This document shows positions 60,398 through 64,000 of a stretch of DNA of 64,000 nucleotides, piece by piece. Source of the DNA: Chloranthus sessilifolius (taxonomy: Eukaryota; Streptophyta; Magnoliopsida; Chloranthales; Chloranthaceae); NCBI GenBank assembly GCA_021018995.1, contig CM037590.1:42038287-42102286 (forward strand). The letters run 5' to 3'. Each line of letters starts with the position of its first letter. Within the stretch, counting starts at the first letter, position 1. The position numbers and the translations under genes were made by a program. Below the pieces are notes generated by a model. The model was not told the DNA's origin, ran no database searches, and worked only from the letters and a program-made list of their open reading frames with translations.

Positions 60398-60401
<4 letters not shown>
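47019..60401 (-). CDS. CslE: Cellulose synthase-like protein E (CslE), complete
   Basis: A GT2 polysaccharide synthase expected in Golgi or other endomembranes; the product of CslE enzymes is not established. Eight exons (minus strand, 5' to 3'): 60136-60401, 57603-57918, 52713-52853, 52481-52618, 51271-51483, 50956-51180, 50040-50387, 47019-47564. All have GT-AG ends, total 2,193 nt, and give 730 residues plus stop, the usual family length. Two N-terminal membrane segments lie near residues 21-41 and 50-70. The first Asp is in YLSDDGGSD (about 138), DxD in LDCDMYSN (304-306), VEDVITG at 442-448 and QHKRW at 482-486. Several C-terminal membrane spans follow. Motif wording ([28 protein letters not shown]) is that of CslE rather than CslB, G or H. 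The start at 60401 has G at -3 and +4; an in-frame upstream ATG lies at 60461. Apparently functional. Confidence 0.95.
47960..48285. mobile_element. GGGAGYCATYACTTGC foldback family, left end missing
   Basis: Shares ATATGGGCCGCCTGATTTG, CTTTTGCAATTGATATC and the right end GTGTGCAAGTAATGACTCCC with the copy at 21846-22348. The left terminal repeat is absent. Confidence 0.7.
48328..48512. mobile_element. Small foldback MITE, copy 2
   Basis: Left TTAGTCTAGAATGGGTGTCC and right GGTGGACACTCATTGTAGAC, TAA are inverted. Inner arms CCGTCCACACATATATGTG and CACATAGATGCGTGGAC pair. Confidence 0.6.
48555..48685. repeat. CCGAAATTT-rich dispersed repeat
   Basis: ACCGAAATGTTTCGGTTTC, GATTTCGGCCAAAATTTGG and CCCCACCGAAACCAAAACG. 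Same style as 22505-22725 and 34804-34930. Confidence 0.6.
48724..48764. repeat. (TA)n microsatellite
   Basis: About 41 nt of TA repeat at the left edge of a foldback element. Confidence 0.95.
48765..49331. mobile_element. 0.57-kb foldback element in CslE intron 7
   Basis: Left arm TTTTACAAGACATCGCC, GTGCCATTTTTTATTACC and GAAACAATGCCCCCATGTAC are matched in inverse by GTACGTGGGGGCAATGTTTC, GGTAATAAAAAATGGC and GCACTGTTTTGTAAAA on the right. Another right-half copy lies at 49660-49920. A short (GA)n lies at 49137-49155. Confidence 0.65.
49442..49524. repeat. Strong hairpin in CslE intron 7
   Basis: Two 36-nt arms (49442-49477 and 49489-49524) with 11-nt loop TATAAAACTTT. 17 bp next to the loop (GTTTTCGTACTTTTCTC) and 13 bp at the base pair perfectly; only a 6-nt middle block mismatches. 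Confidence 0.88.
49660..49920. mobile_element. Partial copy of the 0.57-kb foldback
   Basis: Shares TCTATGCACGTGTCGAATGC, CCTACGTGGGTTGATATG and GCGCTGTTTTGTAAAA with 49020-49331. Confidence 0.55.
50388..50955 (-). other. CslE intron 6
   Basis: 568 bp. Its 5' end is a (CT)n tract on the gene strand beginning at the donor GT itself; the 3' end is TTTGCAG. Otherwise unremarkable. Confidence 0.88.
50897..50954. repeat. (GA)n microsatellite at a CslE splice donor
   Basis: 58 nt of GA on the plus strand. On the gene strand the intron begins GTCTCTCT, so the donor is formed by the edge of the repeat. Confidence 0.95.
51955..52305. mobile_element. Long-palindrome foldback family copy (GCGCC-ended subtype)
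   Basis: Left GCGCTTGCATTTGAAACC; arms GACCCTAAAATCACATG and GATTTTAGGGCCAC; right CATTGTGTGGAAGG and GTGAAAAACGATTTCC. Confidence 0.65.
52378..52462 (-). mobile_element. SINE-like fragment
   Basis: On the minus strand: TGCAACCTTCAGGTCACGGG, TTCAACCCG, a box B-like sequence related to the SINEs at 43956 and 44621. It begins 18 bp past the exon 4 donor. Confidence 0.4.
53078..53445. mobile_element. Long-palindrome foldback family copy (GCGCC-ended subtype)
   Basis: Left GAAAGCGCCTACGTAGGAAA and right GGGTTTCAAACGTAGGCGC are inverted. Arms CATCAAACGGTGAGTTTTTG and CACGTGGCACA with inverse copies on the right. Confidence 0.75.
53470..53832. mobile_element. GGGAGYCATYACTTGC-related foldback copy
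   Basis: Left GCAACTACTTGCACATGG and right TATGTGCAAGTTGTTGC are inverted. Shared inner words AAGAAAGACTTG / CAAGTCTTTCTTTC and TGATTTAAAGGCCATGATG. Confidence 0.65.
54838..55140. mobile_element. Long-palindrome foldback half-copy, split by a CACTA element
   Basis: GTGCCATATAGAATCAACATC, AGACCGTCTGAT and GATCTATCATG on the left of the insertion continue as AGGAAGATTG and ATCTCCATCGTTTGATTC on its right, matching uninterrupted family members. Confidence 0.7.
54912..55075. mobile_element. 164-bp CACTA mini-element with 3-bp TSD
   Basis: Starts CACTACAAAAAATAAGACTA and ends with the inverse of CACTACGAAAAACAAGACTA. TGA precedes it (54909-54911) and follows it (55076-55078). CACTA ends and a 3-bp duplication are the signature of the EnSpm/CACTA superfamily. 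Too short for transposase. Confidence 0.85.
55580..55861. repeat. 141-bp tandem duplication
   Basis: Units 55580-55720 and 55721-55861 are almost identical; I noticed a single C/T change. The period is a multiple of three, so the antisense open frame repeats itself, but no gene is supported. Confidence 0.95.
55952..56762. mobile_element. hAT-like foldback MITEs
   Basis: GGCTGTGTTTGGCATAGCTC at 56088, GGCTGCGTATGACATAACTC at 56280, AAGAGCTATGCCATATGCAT at about 56599 and AAGAACTATGCAAACACACC at 56737 mark at least two nested or tandem inverted elements. 55952-56084 resembles the 26.2-kb unit (CTCTTATAAGAGCAGAAGC). Confidence 0.5.
57966..58054 (-). mobile_element. tRNA-derived SINE, copy 3
   Basis: On the minus strand: GGGCCTGTAGCACAATGAAT, AACCTCAAGTTCGCAAG, TTCGAGCCCAACTTACCG, then an A run. 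The tail ends about 48 bp before CslE exon 2. Confidence 0.68.
58520..58830. mobile_element. Degenerate Micron-like foldback, copy 4
   Basis: GTGGAGCTCCACATGGCACC and TTTGGGTGCCACGTAGAGC, then CAAAGTTTGATTGATTTC and GGAGGACGCTTGAATGTCC. Unlike the other three it has no adjacent TA tract, and its right arm is decayed. Confidence 0.5.
59425..59795. mobile_element. Long-palindrome foldback family copy
   Basis: Left GCAACCGCAGATTAGACTC; arms TGTTGATTATAGGCGACAC and CATGGCACAGAAAATCAACA; right TGCAAATATCGGTACC. Confidence 0.6.

Positions 60402-60452
<51 letters not shown>
60402..60452 (-). repeat. (GA)n in the CslE 5' leader, touching the start codon
   Basis: About 26 GA units on the gene strand end directly at ATG 60401. 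(GA)n tracts are common in plant 5' UTRs. Read from ATG 60461 the tract encodes alternating Arg-Glu in the CslE frame. Confidence 0.95.
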
Positions 60453-60454
<2 letters not shown>

Positions 60455-60477
60455 GATACATTAGTTGAACGGTACAG

Positions 60478-60491
60478 TTTAAATAGATATA
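60478..60491 (-). promoter_or_regulatory. Possible TATA box of CslE
   Basis: TATATCTATTTAAA on the gene strand, 77-90 bp upstream of the chosen start codon, which would place transcription start near or inside the (GA)n leader. Sequence-based guess only. Confidence 0.35.
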
Positions 60492-60649
60492 AGAGGGAAA
60501 TCATGTTTGGACAGCACATGGGAATTCAATGTGCAGTCTCAATTTGTGTGGCAACCACTTTAGCCACTTGGATAGCATTTTCAGTGTCTTGTCAAAAGAT
60601 AAGGGCCTTCTAAGTAAGTTAAGTGATATTCTCATTGCACGCTTGAAAA

Positions 60650-60870
60650 GGTAGGCGCACCCACTTTGCAAACCATTGACTACTCACTTTTCGTCCCAAT
60701 CTTCCACTGAATGGAACATGAGATAATGGACTACCATGGAACGACAGGTTTTGATTTCAATTTGCACACATCTTAAAAAAGTGACTTAAAAATCATGTTT
60801 GAGCGTGTTGAAGATTGAGATGAAAAACGACCTTCATCGTGTGATTTAAACTAGTTATCGGGTTACTGGT
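60650..60870. mobile_element. Long-palindrome foldback family, shortened copy
   Basis: CGTCCCAATCTTCCACTGAA and GAAGATTGAGATGAAAAACG arms with a reduced centre. Just upstream of CslE. Confidence 0.6.
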
Positions 60871-61084
60871 TTACCGAGTAGGTACCGGGTTTTGCCTTTC
60901 GGAGAGTGAGTATGGCTGACTTTTAAAAGGGTGCAATGAGAACATCGTCAGTTCCATAACTCATAGACTCATAGGTAACGCGACATGACACCTCTCTCGG
61001 CAAAGACATAAAACTATTTATTATTTGGCCGGTAAAGGTTAGAGAAAACCAAAACTTAGGAAAGGCTACTATATTTTCAACCAT

Positions 61085-61430
61085 AGATTCTTCTTTCTCA
61101 ACTCAGATTTCACAGGATGACTTCTTTGAATTGAAGAATAAATTTTTTTCGTCTCAATTTTCAACACAGTTGATCCTTTGATAATGGTCCTACCGAAAGA
61201 CAGTCAAATTTTGATGCCATGTGACAAACATCCCGAAAAGTGATCCTAGAACTATATGATGATGTTTATTTTTTGGGATGTTTGTCAAGTGGAATTAAAA
61301 TCCGACTACCTTATGATATGTCAAAAATTGGGATGATACGATCTTTATCATTTAATTCAAAGCAATTAATGGTTCAATCCTGTGAAACGGTAAGAAGAAA
61401 GAATATTTGGCTGTAAATAAAGGTACCGCA
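61085..61430. mobile_element. Long-palindrome foldback family copy
   Basis: Left TTCTTTCTCAACTCAGATTT; arms CAGTCAAATTTTGATGCC and GTGGAATTAAAATCCGACTA; right TGTAAATAAAGGTACC. Confidence 0.7.
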
Positions 61431-62099
61431 GAGGAATTGAAGTCCTTTTCTTGCATATGTATCGCAGTTGTACTCATTGGCTAAACGTTATACGACATTT
61501 TTGGAAGTCCTTCCTAAAGAACAAGGAAATTAAAAACAAGGCAGGAGCACTACGGTGCTCAGCATCATCATTTAATTGGTGTGAATGTGTGATGTCGTCC
61601 TCAATGATGATGACTTGTCATGATCAAAGATGGATTATAACATGGTGCTTCTAAAAGTCAATGATGACAGTGCTACATGTCTATTTAGTATTTACCAATG
61701 GGTGTATGTGTAGAATGATCAGGATCATCCATATAAGGGGTATGTGCTAGGTGGGCCATCTAAAAAACACCACAATTATTATAGGGGAGCTACAAATCCG
61801 CATTACATCATGTTCTTAAAATCAGACGGCTTAGACGGTGTTTCACCTTGCCCGGATCCTGAAAATAATAAAGTCTTTCTTTTTTATCCATGTGGCACCG
61901 TACAAATTGTTTACAAGTTGTAGCCTGCTCAGATCCCAAAAATAACAGTCTTTCTTTTTTAACCATGTGCCACGATACAGTCTACTTATTCAATTTTACT
62001 TTGTGATAAAGCATTGGATCATAGTAGCAATCTTGATCGTTGGATCACTACTACGCAACATATTGAGCATAGGATCTTACAGCTAAAATTAGGGTACCT
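61431..62099. other. CslE upstream flank; weak repeats only
   Basis: 61780-62000 repeats TAACAGTCTTTCTTTTTT and CATGTGSCACSRTAC words related to the GGGAGYCATYACTTGC family. No gene. Confidence 0.4.
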
Positions 62100-62460
62100 T
62101 GTTCACGCCCAAGCATTTACTGAAAGCGTTCACGTAAGAAACCTTTAAAACCCATTGATTGGGTCGGATCAGACGATGGAAATCGTGTTTCACCCAGAAA
62201 TTCCACAAAAAGGATCTGGAGATCATGTCGCACCTACCAGACGGTCAATTGTTGATTTTATGTGTCACAGATGCCCAAAAAATGACCCTTGAATCATATG
62301 GTGTACATCACGCTCAAACGTGATTTTAAGGCCATATATTGGGGATATGTGATGGGGTGAAATATGATCTCCATCATCTAATTATACAATAATTAGTGGG
62401 TTTCAAGGGTTTTCTGACGTGGGTGCTTTCAGTAAACGTGTGGGTGCAAACAAAGGTATC
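62100..62460. mobile_element. Long-palindrome foldback family copy (GCGCC-like subtype)
   Basis: Left ACTGAAAGCGTTCACGTAAG and right CTGACGTGGGTGCTTTCAGT are inverted. Inner arms TCAGACGATGGAAATCGTG and CCAGACGGTCAATTG. Confidence 0.7.
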
Positions 62461-62869
62461 TTTAAAATTATTGTATAATCTGTCTTGATTGTATGATCTT
62501 AAATCAATAGATTGATTCAGGAGAATCAACAGATTGACTCTAGAAAAATTGACCGATTGAATCTAAACAGATAAATATTTTAAATACTCATAGAATGAAA
62601 TCAATCGATCGATTATGGGAATTCAATCGATTGATTCTGAGCAGTCAGGTTTTACATTCAGTTTGCTTCACAAAAAAGTGTGATTAAATATTAGTGTTTA
62701 TATGTCATATTTATACTCATATGCTCTTCAATGCTACATGCCATGATTATATTGCACGCACTTTAATGTTATATGCCTTGACTGTATTCATATGCATTCT
62801 AATGTCTCATGATGATCTACAGAATGTACAAACGAGATACGTAAAATATGAAAGGATAAGTAAGGATTA

Positions 62870-63800
62870 AAGAAACATTAAACCCAACATCTTGTACTTG
62901 ATAGAATCTAACTAAACATACATAAGAAGCATTAGACTCAATATCTTGTACCTGATGGAGTTTAAGAAGGTATTAGACCCAACATCATGTGTAAGATGGA
63001 GTCTAACTAAACAAGAACATGATAAGTATGATTAAACCTAACATCTTGAGCGGGACGGAGTTTGACGTGCAATAAATGATATGATTGATTAGACCCAACG
63101 TCTTGAGCATGACGGAGTCTAACTAAACAAGTGATAAGCATGATTACGACCCAACGTTTTGTGCGGGACGGCGTCTAATGTGCAGTAAATGACAAGAAAG
63201 ATAAAATTAAAAGAAATGATGCATTCATGCAATATTAATATCCATATTTATGTTTAATTCATTCTAGCTTATTGAGATAATACATGCTACAAGCACACAC
63301 ACATGAAGTATATAGAAATGTTCACATGACTATGATTGATATTTTATGCTTTAATGGATTGCATGAGTAGTTCATATAAGTGTAAACTTACACCCTTGTT
63401 GATGTAGGTGGTCAGATGAGACAGGTGTAGCCGAAGACAACGTGTGGGTCTATGGTGATGAGACTGTACGTGATGCCTAGGAACCTGAAATGAATGGCGA
63501 TGATAGCTTCGTGACTTAATTATCTATTTTTCTTTCTAAATATTATTATCGGTTTTAAATAAATAAGATGTTGATCAGTTAGTATATTATTAAGACTGTT
63601 TAAGCTTTAATCATGTTGGACTTTTTATTGGAATAAGAACATTATCATGAATTTTATTTTGATTAATTAATGTTTTAAAGAAATTTTATCTTCCGCTGTT
63701 TAAAGCGCTTTTATTGGCTTATTATGTTTCTTTGATTCACGATTCAAAGGTACGGTCTAAGATTTTACAATCAGAGGCTGTGAGATCTCGGGTCGCTACA
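62870..63800 (+). mobile_element. Candidate Ty3/gypsy LTR (Del/Tekay-like 3' part)
   Basis: The right part has TCTTCCGCTGTTTAAAGCGC and ends GATCTCGGGTCGCTACA, wording usual at the 3' end of Del/Tekay LTRs (GGGTCGTGACA). The left limit is unknown; no primer site or internal region follows. It may be a solo LTR. Confidence 0.4.
62877..63195. repeat. Degenerate minisatellite of about 50-60 bp units
   Basis: About six units each centred on TTAGACCCAACATCTTG ... GACGGAGTCTAAC (near 62880, 62931, 62973, 63034, 63090 and 63146). TTAGAC and GTCTAA within a unit are inverted. Confidence 0.85.
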
Positions 63801-64000
63801 GATCTTGTATGATCAAACTTTAAATTATGGAGAGCTGATCATTCAATCAAAGATAAAATCCTTGTGACTTGATCTTGACTATTCGATGATCGAGCATTTG
63901 ATCATAAATATACATATATGGAAATTTGATCTCGGTCGTTGGATTATATACAATTAAACATAAAGATATCTTTAAAAAAGTGATCTTCATAGTTGGATCA
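63801..64000. other. Right edge, nothing recognised
   Basis: Short AT-rich stretch rich in TTGATCAT words; no feature supported. Confidence 0.4.

Noticed and set aside
62877..63195. CRISPR-like array
   Set aside because: Units are degenerate with unequal spacing in a plant nuclear context; this is a minisatellite.

Overview
This is a nuclear genomic window from a flowering plant. The evidence is spliced genes with GT-AG introns, a cellulose synthase-like gene of the plant-only E subfamily, a long P-class pentatricopeptide-repeat (PPR) gene, and very many plant-type transposon remnants. The species cannot be named from this sequence. The long repeat-filled introns fit a moderately large plant genome.

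Three real protein-coding loci are visible. (1) At 881-12422 (+) are the last six coding exons of a cytosolic-type acetyl-CoA C-acetyltransferase (thiolase); its 5' exons lie to the left of the window. (2) At 27012-31253 (+) is a two-exon PPR gene resembling Arabidopsis At5g55840. It has about 27 tandem repeats after a probable organelle-targeting exon. (3) At 47019-60401 (-) is a complete eight-exon cellulose synthase-like E (CslE) gene. Its exons join in phase to 730 residues and keep the D, DxD, ED and QxxRW glycosyltransferase motifs. These genes look functionally unrelated; there is no cluster or operon.

The rest is repeats. Left (1-12.4 kb): thiolase introns carrying LINE 3' ends, a 0.65-kb duplication, microsatellite-linked foldback elements and a 1.9-kb element with long terminal inverted repeats. 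Middle (12.4-27 kb): intergenic DNA with foldback elements, two candidate LTR remnants, a possible glycosyltransferase gene fragment and a MITE cluster directly upstream of the PPR gene. Right of the PPR gene (31-47 kb): a decayed receptor-kinase fragment, a broken Ty1/copia element that ends inside the reverse transcriptase, several tRNA-derived SINEs and a Ty3/gypsy reverse-transcriptase fragment. CslE introns and upstream flank (47-64 kb): more foldback copies, a CACTA mini-element nested inside one of them, a 141-bp tandem duplication, and a possible LTR with a minisatellite at the right edge.

I found no new defence, CRISPR, toxin or biosynthetic system. The most noteworthy signals are the abundance of one long palindromic element family (about 13 copies), a second foldback family with clear target-site duplications, a third that sits inside (TA)n tracts, and (GA/CT)n microsatellites touching the CslE start codon and one CslE splice donor. 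All coordinates, splice sites and similarities were read by eye; no database search or alignment was run.
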